This document shows positions 10,874 through 24,300 of a stretch of 64,000 nt of DNA, piece after piece. The DNA is from Urophycis tenuis (lineage: Eukaryota > Chordata > Actinopteri > Gadiformes > Phycidae), in NCBI GenBank assembly GCA_036785325.1, contig JAXIVH010000012.1, positions 1,760,642 through 1,824,641 on the forward strand, written 5' to 3'. Each line of letters opens with the position of its first letter. Positions within the stretch are counted from its first letter, which is position 1. The notes beneath the pieces are model-generated. The model saw only the letters and a program-made list of their open reading frames with translations, was not told the DNA's origin and did not search any database. The translations under genes and the position numbers were made by a program.

Positions 10874-13800
10874 GTAGACACATTAGCCTAACCAACAGCC
10901 AAACAAAACATGTTTGATGGATATTGTATTGATGATATAGCCTGGGAATTCCCATGCTGCTTTGCGCGCGATTTCATTCTCACTGCAAAGACAGCCTGGA
11001 AACCACCGCCCTTACTTTCCCCTGAGTTAGGGAACCAATCACAGAACGGGGGGCAGCAAGACGATGAACACCGAAGCTTGTAGCGTGTTAATCCAACATG
11101 GCAGCGGACACAACGTTACCATTCGATGCAGCCTTAGAAAGTGTATTAAGTAGCTATTCATTTAATTTTAGTAGCTAATTTTTAGTAGCAATTGGCTATG
11201 AATCGCGCGCAAAGCAGCATGTGAAGAACCAGACGCCATTTGATAGACATTCGTAGCGCCCAATAAACGGCTCTAGGCATTCGTAAACCACGCCTCAAAT
11301 ACGAGAAAATGCACACCTAGTTCCCAGACCACCATCTCATCGAGATGTGGACGCGTCAGCCAGGCTATTGATGATATTCCTTTGGCATGCTATTATCTAG
11401 ATATACTGGGGCTGCATTTAAAAAGTGCATCAGGGTGGCAGTTGGCAGTGGCAATGGTCACTCTTACTTTACTCTCACTTGCAATTTCCCAGCTTGGGAT
11501 TAATAAAGTATTTCTATTTCTATTTCTATATTTACTTTGCTCTCATGTTACACTCACTATACTGTACTCTCATGTTACTCTCACTTTACTTTACTCTCAT
11601 TTCATGTTACTCTCACTTTACTTTACTCACATGTTACACTCACTTTACTTTACTCTCATGTTACACTCACTTTACTTTACTCTCACTTTACTTTACTCTC
11701 ATCTCATGTTACTCTCACTTTACTTTACTCTCACTTTACTCTCATCTCATGTTACTCTCACTTTACTTTACTCTCATGTTACTCTCACTTTACTCTCATC
11801 TCATGTTACTCTCACTTTACTCTTTACTCTCACGTATGAAACCTTTGGGGTTCTATTAGATTTGGTTTAGTTTAGTTTAGGGTTTAGTTCAGGGTTCAGT
11901 TCTGGGTTGCTGCTGATAACAGAAAGGTTTCCCCTCAGGGTTAGGTTTTAAGGTTTTGTTTTCAAGGATAAGGGTTAGTTAGGGGTTGCTGAGGATAACA
12001 GGGATTGCAGCTAAGGTTTAGGGTTAAGGTTAGTTTAGATTGAAGGGTTAGGGTTAATGAAGGGATGCTGATGATAAATGAGGGGTTATGGTTAGTTTAG
12101 TGTGAAGGGTTAGTCTAGAGTGAAGGGTTAGGGTTAGTTTAGAGTGAAGGGTTAAGGTTAGTTTAGAGTGAAGGGTTAGTTTAGAGTGAAGGGTTAGGGT
12201 TAGTTTAGAGTGAAGGGTTAGGTTAGTTTAGAGTGAAGGGTTAAGGTTAGTTTAGAGTGAAGGGTTAGGGTTAGTTTAGTGTGAAGGGTTAGTTTAGAGT
12301 GAAGGGTTAGTTTAGAGTGAAGGGTTAATGAAGGGATGCTAATGATAAATGAGGGGTTAAGGTTAGTTTAGTGTGAAGGGTTAGTTTAGAGTGAAGGGTT
12401 AAGGTTAGTTTAGGGTTTAGTGCTGCTGCTCTAAAGAGAACTAACCCACCTGTTGTCCTCAGACAGTGAGAAGGAGACCACAGCTCTGCCTACACTCGCA
12501 AGTAGTTCTACAACAGCTGGTGAGATATATAGCATATATATAGAACATATATAAAAACATATATAACAATATGTATAACCATATGTACCTCCACATGAAG
12601 TAACCACGTGGAGGTACATATACATACATATACATATGGCCATTGAAGTACCTGATGTTTGGTTGATGTTTCCTCAGAATGGTGCCCTCCAGACCAGCGG
12701 GCCTGTGGAGATCTGTCCCTCTGTGTCCCAGATGTCTTTTTCTGCGATGGACTTCAGAACTGTCCCAATGGCTTTGATGAAGACCAAGAACTCTGTGGTA
12801 AAACAGGGTCAAGGGGTTGTGTTAGGGTTAACCCAACCCTAACCCTTACCTTAGTAGAGCCAAATGTAGCTTTAGGTTAGTATAGCCAATATAGCCAGCC
12901 AACAGAGTTCAGTGCTTTGTACTCATAATGTTTTTAAGTTAGAAATGAAGAAAGCTGTCAGTGTCTAGATCTAAAAAAAAATTAAAGACTGCAATCTGAT
13001 TGGATGCAGCCCACTAGGCCCAGGGTAGCATCAATAGGTTAGCTTCAATACTAAACTCCATAGGAAAACATTGACAAAACAGAGACTGCAAGTGTCCAAC
13101 GTAAAGAAGAAATCACATGATAGTTACTTGTCTCCATAGCAACAACATGTGATGGACAGTTTCTCCTGACGGAACCAACTGGATCCTTCCACTCAGAGCT
13201 GTACAATAGCAGTACACAGTGCCGCTGGATTATAAGGTACCTACTCAGAGCTGTACAATAGCAGTACACAGTGCCGCTGGATTATCAGGTACCTACTCAG
13301 AGCTGTACAATAGCAGTACACAGTGCCGCTGGATTATCAGGTACCTACTGTCTCTTTACTCCCGTTCTACTGTTTCTCTTCTGCCTTTCTACTGTCTCTC
13401 TACTATCTCTCTCCTGCCTCTCTAATGCCTCTTTAATGTCTCTCTAATTGAGTGTGCTTGTAAAAGCATACTATATACAATCCACCATACTTAATATTCT
13501 TATTATTCACACTATATACTATCCACCATACTTAATATTCTTATTATTCACACTATATACAATCCACCATACTTAATATTCTTATTATTCACACTATATA
13601 CTATCCACCATACTTAATATTCTTATTATTCACACTATATACAATCCACCATACTTAATATTCTTATTATTCACACTATATACAATCCACCATACTTAAT
13701 ATTCTTATTATTCACACTATAAACTATCCACAATACTTAATATTCTTATTATTCACACTATATACAATCCACCATACTTAATATTCTTATTATTCACACT

Positions 13801-15317
13801 ATATACTATCCACCATACTTAATATTCTTATTATTCTTCCGTACGTTTTTTCGGTCGACTACTCCTCCCACAGTTTTGGTCGCACTAAGAAGGTATCACA
13901 ACGTGCGGCTTGGCCGGGATCGGTGTGGTATGACTTTTCTGAGGGTTTTGGCAAACAGTTTTCAAATTATTCGGCAAAAACACACCAAAAAATCGCCCCA
14001 ATGTTACCTTATGGAGAGGCTAGAGTGAATGACATCATAGCTAGAGTGGAGAGGGTGAGAAAAATTCGTCAAAAAATAAATTTGGCAACTGCGCTCAAGG
14101 CCGCAAATGCCACTCTACAGAAATAATTTCTAAATAGAAACTTAGGAAAATTTGTCTTCTCACTCACATTCGTCTGCTGAAGCTGTCAGAGTTATAGTTT
14201 GGGCGTAGGACGCACAGATGCACCACCAACATGCACCCACAGCCTCATAGACTGCCATGTTAAAAAGGCGGGAAACTTTCTGAAGGAAAGCAGAAGTAAC
14301 ATTTCTTCCGATCGCTCTAAAAGTGCAATTCCTTCAGTTTTTCTTCACAAAACACATGTAAACATTCAGAAAGAGCTCACGATGCTCAAAGTGAAGCCGG
14401 TTCCATAATAGGAACTATGGTTTGGCCAGAAATCCTTTTTTTTCAAGGGTACTTTCAGACGTTTTTCTCTCTCTCTCAGCGCCGTCAAATGTCACAGCAG
14501 CAGCTGCGGTTGAATGGTCTGCTCTGATTGGTGGCTGCCACCTGGCCCTGGTTGCATGGCTACCAAAGCCTGCCCCCCACAAGCCTGACTGTGATTAACT
14601 TTATTGAACTCTCTGTATAATAACAATGACTGTCAATAATACAGTTTGAATGTCGGCCATTTTATGCTTTTCTCTCACAGACACAAACACAGACAGATAG
14701 ATAGGCTGTGTCTCAATCCACGTACTTGCGCACTTAAACTTCCCTTTTTGAGTACATAGTGCGTTCACACTGGTAATTGCGGCAAGACGCAGTACACTGC
14801 TAGTACCCGGATGGTGCACTCATAACGGTCAAAAAGCTGAGTGTACTACGCTGGACACTTTTCACCCTCAATGGTCGCCATTTTGTCTACGTAACGGAAG
14901 GGGAGGGAACGCCGGCAATTTCCAAAAAAATCTGATAAAGATTGCGGACGACACCTGTGGACCGTTGGCCCAGACCACTCCTTTTAAATGTAAGATATAA
15001 CGTTACACATCAATCGAAAAGTGGTTATTTTTCGTTATGTATTACCATTTTATTGTTAGACAGATGTATGACAGATGTCATAAGCGATTGTGAACGGTTT
15101 GTGCTGATATGCTTATACGTGAATGCTAATACGAGAACGAACGCTTGTATCGTCATTTCCGGTAAGTGCAAAACGGGAGTGCTTCATTTGAGACTGTACT
15201 TCTTAGACGGAATTCACGCACTACATCAGTAAGTACATAGTGCACACAGTGCACTTACGGAAGTGTACTCGTGGAAGTACGTGGATTGAGACACAGCCAT
15301 AGAGACAGACAGACACA

Positions 15318-15348
<31 letters not shown>

Positions 15349-18300
15349 CAGACAAAACAAAAGTATTTCAAAATAAGAGTCCCTTCAAAATAAAAGACTT
15401 TGTAAAACTCTCTCATTAACAAACACAAACACGCTTGACTGCTTTGCTCTGATTGGTACATAATTCTATCTTTTCATACATATTTCCATAGTTGCATTGG
15501 GCATTTCATCAGAGGGCATCCACACTTTCTGCAGAAAATGCAGTTTATTTCTTACGCCCTTTCACAATATTTCTAAGCAAACTGTCAATGGTACATTTTT
15601 AACAGCCTATTTGTTTTCTCATATGAACACATGTTGAAAGCTTGATCTGTCACATACCTAAGCAATGGAAGCACACCTAAGCACTCAACATTTCTTTAGA
15701 AATTTTCTAGTGCCTCTCTACTGTCGCTCTACTGCCTCAACCTTCTCTACTGTCTCTCTACTACCTCTACTCTCACTCTTCCACGTCTACCGACTCTCCA
15801 CCCTCTACTGTCTCTCTACCGTCTCGCTGTTCGTTTGGACTGTTGGTTTTGAATAGCAGGAGAACGACATGCAGCATTAGTCCTTCTGTTACTGTGTTTA
15901 GAGTAGAGAAGGGCATGTCCATAGAGATCCGCTTCCACATGTTTGAGACTGAAGAGGAAACCGACACACTGAGTCTCTACGAAGGCGTTGGGACAGAGAA
16001 GCATCTTGTATGTAAGTATGCTCACAAATAGAGTGGTATGGAAGTGTGTTCACAAATGCATTTAGTCACACCAAGAGATCTCTACTTTCTAGTCTCTACA
16101 GTGTATTGTAATTCATCTACTTTCTATGTTCTACTGTCTATTGTTGACTATCTACTGTCTAAATGTCTACTTTATTAGGCTTTTGTCTCTACTTATTTGG
16201 TTTAATTTATATTTATTAAAAGTAATATTCTGGAAGGTTTGGATGTAAATACATCTCTATTAATTAATCTATCGCTGACTGAGGTAACAATGGTGTTTGA
16301 ACCCATGGCCCACTCATGGAATTAATGTAACGCATTTTCAATCAAGACTCTGACATAACACAGACTGTTGTTATGTCAGAGTCAGGATCCCGGAGATCCT
16401 AACACTGTTTGGATTTCTGGTAATTAAGTTCTGAGAAATACCACAACTGCCGCCAATCGCCATCGCCAGTCTCTAAAGAGAATTAAATGGAAACATTTGA
16501 GATAACTTGTTATGTTATTATTACTTATTGTCACTCCCAGCTGTGCTGTCAGGCTCCGCCCCCCCAGGAAGTGTGTGGCTTCTTTTGGACCAATCAACTG
16601 TTTGGTTCATTTCTGATGAGTACAACAACCTGCCGGGCTTCAGAGCAACCTACAAAGCTGTCAACACCTCCAGCCTCACTGGTAATCTCATGTCATCTCC
16701 CCTAATCTAACATAACCTAATTTAACCTCTTTAACCTAACTCTAACTGAATATAATAGAATATAACCTAATATAATTAATATAAAACCTAATCTAGGTTA
16801 AATTCTATAACTGAATATAAAGAATATAATTAATATAACCACATTTCATTCCATTTACATTTACATTTAGGGCATTTAACAGACGCTTTTGTCCAAAGCG
16901 ACTAACAATTTGCAGGGGGCAGCTATGTTCAGCGCCCGGGGAGCAATTTGTAACAATCAGTGCTCTGTTTTTCTCCAGATGAACAGAAATTTAGCTGTTC
17001 CTTTGAGCAAGGTATGTGTTTCTGGAGGCAGAACACAGCGGATGACAACACCTGGACTCGAACTAGCGGCCAAACCTTCCCCCCACTCACTGGGCCCAGC
17101 TCTGACCACACAATGGGCAACATCTCAGGTTACTATGGGAACACCTCAGGCTACTATGTCAACATCTCATGTTACTATGGGAACACCTCAGGCTATTATG
17201 TCAACATGTCATGTTACTATGGGAACACCTCAAGCTACTATGTCAACAGCTCATGTTACTATGGGAACACATCAGGCTACTATTTCAACATCTCAGGTTA
17301 CTATGGGAACACCTCAGGCTACTATGTCAACATCTCATGTTACTATGGGAACACCTCAGGCTACTATGTCAACATCTCATGTTACTATGGGAACACCTCA
17401 GGCTACTATGTCAACATCTCATGTTACTATGGGAACACCTCAGGCTACTATGTCAACATCTCATGTTACTATGGGAATACCTCAGGCTACTATGTCAACA
17501 TCTCATGTTACTATGGGAACACCTCAGGCTACTATGTCAACATCTCATGTTACTATGGGAACACCTCAGGCTACTATGTCAACATCTCATGTTACTATGG
17601 GAACACCTCAGGCTACTACGTCAACATCTCAGGTTACTATGGGAACACGTCAGGCTACTATGTCAACATCTCAGGTTACTATGGGAACACCTCAGGCTAC
17701 TATGTCAACATCTCATGTTACTATGGGAACACCTCAGGCTACTATGTCAATATCTCAGGTTACTATGGGAACACCTCAGGCTACTATGTCAACATCTCAT
17801 GTTACTATGGGAACACCTCAGGCTACTATGTCAACATCTCATGTTACTATGGGAACACCTCAGGCTACTGTGTCAACATCTCATGTTAATATGGGAACAC
17901 CTCAGGCTACTATGTCAACATCTCAGGTTACTATGGGAACACCTCAGGCTACTATGTCAACAGCTCATGTTACTATGGGAACACCTCAGGCTACTATGTC
18001 AACATCTCATGTTACTATGGGAACACCTCAGGCTACTATGTCAACAGCTCATGTTACTATGGCAACAACTGAGATTGCTATGGAAATATCTCAGGTTACT
18101 GTGGCAACACACTCAGGTTGCTTTATGAGCAGCTTCATGAGCAGCTCAGGTTACTGCGGGAGGTTGCAATGCTGACAGCTTGTTTTGCTATGGTAACAGC
18201 TCTGGTTACTATAGGAACAGTACAGACCACACCCTAGACAACATCTCAGGTTATTATGGGAGGTTGCTTTTGGACTACCTACATTTTTTATTGGACCAGC

Positions 18301-21300
18301 TCTGGTTGCTATGGGAGGCTGCTATTGGAACATCTTCGGTTGCTAAGGGAACAGCTCAGGTTGCTCTACGAGGTTGCTATGGGAACAGTTCAGGTTGCTT
18401 TGCGAGGTAAAAGGTTAGCTTTATTATAGAAGGTTGCTATGGGAAGGTTTCTATGCGGCGGTTGTAATAGGAGGGTTGCTAGGGCAACACCATTGGCTGT
18501 TTTTGATTCAACCAAAACCAGATGACTGAATCTCAGTTTTGACCAATTACAGGTTATTACCTTGTGACGCGATGGAGCCCCAGCCAATTAGAGAGCAGTT
18601 ATTATGTCTACAGTCTTCCCCTGACTCCACACTCTCAACCCATCTGCCTCAAATTCTGGTAAATAATTCTATCAATAGAAGATCTTCAAATTTTGTGAGA
18701 AAATATCAAAAAAGATATGAATGTTTAACCTAGTAAACACACTTGTTTGGACTAGGTACCATATGTTTGGGGAACATGTGTATCGGTTGAGGGTGTTCCT
18801 CAGGGAGCTGACGTCATCCCAACAAAACATGACTTCAACCTCCACTACTGTGTTCCAAAGAGACGGTAACTATGGTGACAACTGGACCTTGGGTCAGGTG
18901 ACCCTTAACCTGACAAAGGAAGCCATGGTTAGTATGAATCAAACTCTGACTTTTTTAGAATGATGAAGCTTAACTACAGAATTGCAAGCCGTACTTTCTG
19001 TCTATCAGGTTGTGTTTGAGGCGCTGAAGCAAGGCGGGATGAGGAATGACATTGCCCTGGATGACATCACCCTGACTGGCAGTCCCTGTGGAGAGGCACC
19101 ACCTGAACCAACCACTGTCCCTCCACCGACTACACCACCCACCACCCCTGGTACTCACTAACCCTACCCCACTCTATTAACCAGGGGTTAGTCATAACAA
19201 ACCTTCACCCTTTTTTGTTTTTCCTCAGCTGACTGTGGGGGACCCTTTGACATCTGGGAACCCAACTCCACCTTCAGTTCTCCGAACTTCCCTCAGAACT
19301 ACGGAAACAAAGCTAACTGTATGTTAAAACGACCGCAACACTGCTAACTGTATGTTAGTGCTACAGAAACAAAGCTAACTGTGCACAAAAACTACAGAAA
19401 CATGGTTTGCTATATGTAAAGTATACAGAAACATTGCTTATAACTAAGTAAATACAACAGAAACAAAGCTTATTTATGCGAAAGTGAAGTGGATAATATT
19501 AGGATAAAATGCTAACGGGTAACTGTACATACAATGCATGGAAACATAGCTAACATGTTAAAACAACGTAAATAAAAATGTACATGAAAACTGAAACATA
19601 GCTAACTAAGTAAAAATAAACGTGGATTGCTAGATGTATTGTTATGGAAACATTGCTAATAACTAGGTACATACAACATACAACAATAAACAAAGCTTAT
19701 TTATGTCAGTGTGGTGGATAATATTAGGATAAAATGTTAATATTAAGCACTATTTCCGATGTTGCTTTACTCTGCAGGCCTGTGGACTCTCCATGCCAGA
19801 GAAGGATGTAACATCCAACTGCACTTCCTGTACTTTGACGTGGAAGCCACCTTTGACCTGGTAGAGGTCCGAGATGGGTCGGGGCCAGACTCTCAGCTCC
19901 TAGGTCAGCTCCTCAGTCACCCTAACACCTACTCCTAAACCCTAGCCCCTAGACTATAAACCATACAGCTAAACAGACAGACAGAACAGACACCCTCACC
20001 CTAGACTGTGACCCATACACCCTAACCCCTAGCCCATTACCCATACACCCTAACCCCTACCCCTAAACCATAACCCATACACCCTAACCCCTAGCCCATT
20101 ACCCATACACCCTAACCCCTACTCCTAAACCCTAGACCATAACCCATACACCCTAACCCCTAGCCCATTACACATACACCCTAACCCCTACCCCCTAGCC
20201 CATTACCCATACACCATAACCCCTAGCCCATTAATAGAAAATAGAAATAGAAAACCCCTACCCCTAAACCCTAGCCCCTAGACCATAACCCATACACCCC
20301 AACCCCTCAACCCTAAACCCTATTCCTAAACTTTCAACCCTAACCTTCTAGTGGTTACAAACCTCTTTTGGCCCATGATGTCATTTCTTCCTCTGCTGCC
20401 ACACACATAGTTTTTAACAAGTCAGTTAGGGTTAGGGTTAGGGCCTTAACTTCTAAGGGTTAGGGTTAGGGTTAGGGTTAGGGCCTTAACTTCTAAGGGT
20501 TAGGGTTAGGGTTAGGGTTAGGGCCTTAACTTCTAAGGGTTAGGGTTAGGGCCTTAACTTCTAAGGGTTAGGGTTAGGGTTAGGGTTAGGGCCTTAACTT
20601 CTAAGGGTTAGGGTTAGGGTTAGGGCCTTAACTTCTAAGGGTTAGGGTTAGGGCCTTAACTTCTAAGGGTTAGGGTTAGGGTTAGGGCCTTAACTTCTAA
20701 GGGTTAGGGTTAGAGCCTTAACTTCTAAGGGTTAGGGTTAGAGCCTTAACTTCTAAGGGTTAGGGTTAGGGTTAGAGCCTTAACTTCTAAGGGTTAGGGT
20801 TAGGGTTAGGGTTAGGGCCTTAACTTCTAAGGGTTAGGGTTAGGGTTAGGATTAGGGCCTTAACTTCTAAGGGTTAGGGTTAGGGTTAGAGCCTTAACTT
20901 CTAAGGGTTAGGGTTAGGGTTAGGGTTAGAGCCTTAACTTCTAAGGGTTAGGGTTAGGGTTAGGGCCTTAACTTCTAAGGGTTAGGGTTAGGGTTAGAGC
21001 CTTAACTTCTAAGGGTTAGGGTTAGGGTTAGAGCCTTAACTTCTAAGGGTTAGGGTTAGGGTTAGAGCCTTAACTTCTAAGGGTTAGGGTTAGGGTTAGA
21101 GCCTTAACTTCTAAGGGTTAGGGTTACCCTCACCGAGCCATTTATGCTACAGTTACAGTAATAATATGATCTCATCTTAGTTTTCAACAATACGTAATCT
21201 AATCTAAAATAATCGCTTCTAAATTATTAATAAAATGATGTTTTTTAAGATAATTTATAAAGCACAAGTTAAAGATTTACAAATAATTTACAATAAGTTG

Positions 21301-24300
21301 ATAATGCTTTATAATACTGCAATTCGTGATTGCTGAAGGTAGTTAGAAGGCATTCGCTAAGTCTTTGTGAACTCATCTAAAGGGCTAGAGACATTGGGCG
21401 ATCACTGAATTACACGGTAAATGCCTCAAGTACAATTGCAGTAGTACAAAGTAATTTATAGTGTTTATAAAACATCATTTATATGATGATAAAAGTTTGT
21501 AAAGCATCAACCTGCACTTAACATTTACTATGAATTCACTATTTACAACTACTTAATTCATGCTTAACAGATGCCATTTTTAAAGTGCTACCAAATCTCT
21601 TAACAAACAAATGAAAAGGTCAATAAAAGTGAATGAAGAACAGCACTGGTTCTCCTCTCAGGAGTCTTTACAGGCACAGAAAGACCCGCCCCGGACCTGA
21701 TCTCCACAGTCAATCAGGTGACCGTGAGGTTCTTGACAGACAGCAGTGGTACGGCTGAAGGGTTCCAAGCCCACTTCACCTCTGGGTTGAACATCGGCTC
21801 TCCAGGTTAGAAATTCCTCTAATTAACAACTAGTTGAACTAGTTAAACAACCTGTTACTAGTTCACTGGTTGGCGCCCTCTGATTACGGTTTTAATGACC
21901 ATAGAAGCACCTGATCAGCCACTGCTCAAGGTGTTCCACCCAACGACTTACAAATTATTTAGAACTTGTCGTGTTGGGCAGGGCTACTGATGTCTGGAAG
22001 TATGTTTTTGGTATGCTCTTACTGGTACCAGGTGAGCTCTTCCTGGTACCAGGTATGCTCATACTACTCTGGTTAAACTTCTGGCCTGGTTATACTTCTA
22101 CGACTGTGTAATCCGTAATCCAACTGCGTAACTACGGAGACCCCTCGAGCTCTCATAGTTCTCCGTCGTGGTGACGGATACGCAATGCAATTTCCCGCTT
22201 GACCAGTAGGGGTCGCTACGCAAGACTGGCCATGACATTCACGCAAGTAAATAAGTACAAAAGGGAAAAATAGTTAAGAGGGGATCAATTATTAAATAGA
22301 AAAGGGGATACATTATAAATGAAATGCTTTTAAAAGTAAAAACCGTACACAAACTAAAAAAAAAATAATAATAAAAAAAACTATTTACAACAATTTAGTG
22401 CAATTTGCCACCGTCTCTTTTAAGTTTCACAAGTTCAAGTACGGCACTTTACGCAAAGTAAAGTACGTAAAGTACGGCACTTTACGCAGGAGTATAAACT
22501 AGGCTTTAAGCCTTTTAACCGACGTACGGCACTTTACGCAGGAGTATATATTAGGCTTTTAGCCTAGTTTATACTCCTGCGTAAAGTGTTGTCCGTCGGT
22601 TACGGAGAGCCCTCTACGTCGACGGAGAGCCTGACGGAGAGCCTCTGCGTCATCTCCGTCGGCCTGAAATATTTTTTAAGTATCCGTCACTCCGTCAACG
22701 CACAACGGAGACCGCAAGGGCTGCGATTGGTTGTTGGATCGGTTTGACTTCTATCACAACGTAAACACTGGCAGCGCCATTTACATATATACGATTTATA
22801 CGCTATATATCCACTATATCTTTACGCTACATATATACGCTTTACTATATGGACGCATAAAGCTCCAAAATGCCAAGCCGACCTACTTGAATTTGTGAAA
22901 CTTAAAAGAGACGGTGGCAAATTGCACTAAATTGTTGTAAATAGTTTGTTTTTGTTTTTTTTTTTTAGTTTGTGTACGTTTTTTACTTTTAAAAGCATTT
23001 CATTTATAATGTATCCCCTTTTCTATTTAATAATTGATCCCCTCTTAACTATTTTTCCCTTTGTTACTTACTTGCATGAATGTCATGGCCAGTCTTGCGT
23101 AGCAACCCCTACTGGTCAAGCGGGAAATTGCATTGCGTATCCGTCACCACAACGGAGAACTATGAGAGCTCGAGGGGTCTCCGTAGTTACGCAGTTGGAT
23201 TACGGATTACGCAGTCGTAGAAGTATAACCAGGCCAGCTTTACTCTCAACATGAATCTGGTGCGGAGGTTATGGGAGGTTCATGTGTTCTGTTGTTGGCG
23301 TGTGGTGGCTGGTTAAAACATTCCCTGGTCAAGAATTAGTTATTATTAGTTAACCACTCAGCCATCTGTTTTCTCAGAGCCATGTGAAGAAGGCCAGTAC
23401 CAGTGTCTCCAAGGAGACTGTATCCATGGTACTGCACTTTGTGACGGTGTAGTACACTGCCCTGATGCCTCTGACGAAGCAGACTGCGGTGAGTTTCTGC
23501 ATACCATTATATTCTCCATTTGCTAATGGTTTCTAGACTAAGAACCAAGAAGAATCAAGATGTACAAAAATAAGAGATATACAAATACCGGTACTCAGAA
23601 TACAGAATACATATCGAGCCACCAATTGCATATATTATATTGGATTATTATTATTCATCATATTATATTGGATTATTATTATTCATCATATTATATTGGA
23701 TTATTATTATTCATCATATTATATTGGATTATTATTATTCATCATATTATATTGGATTATTATTATTCATCTAACTCTGTACTTTTCTAGTGCACACAGT
23801 TGTGTTTAACGGAACAAGGCGTCTTCAAGTCCAGAACCAGGACATCAACTACACCGTCTGCTCTCGGGATTGGAGCCAACACCTGTCGGACTTCACCTGC
23901 ACCTACTTGGGACACAGGTAGGAACACTCACCTGGACAACAGGTAGGAACACTCACCTGGACAACAGGTAGGAATACTGGACAACAGGTAGGAATACTCA
24001 CCTGGACAACAGGTAGGAATACTGGACAACAGGTAGGAACACTCACCTGGACAACAGGTAGGAATACTGGACAACAGGTAGGAACACTCACCTGGACAAC
24101 AGGTAGGAACACTGGACAACAGGTAGGAACACTCACCTGGACAACAGGTAGGAATACTGGACAACAGGTAGGAACACTCACCTGGACAACAGGTAGGAAC
24201 ACTGGACAACAGGTAGGAACACTCACCTGGACAACAGGTAGGAATACTGGACAACAGGTAGGAACACTCACCTGGACAACAGGTAGGAATACTGGACAAC

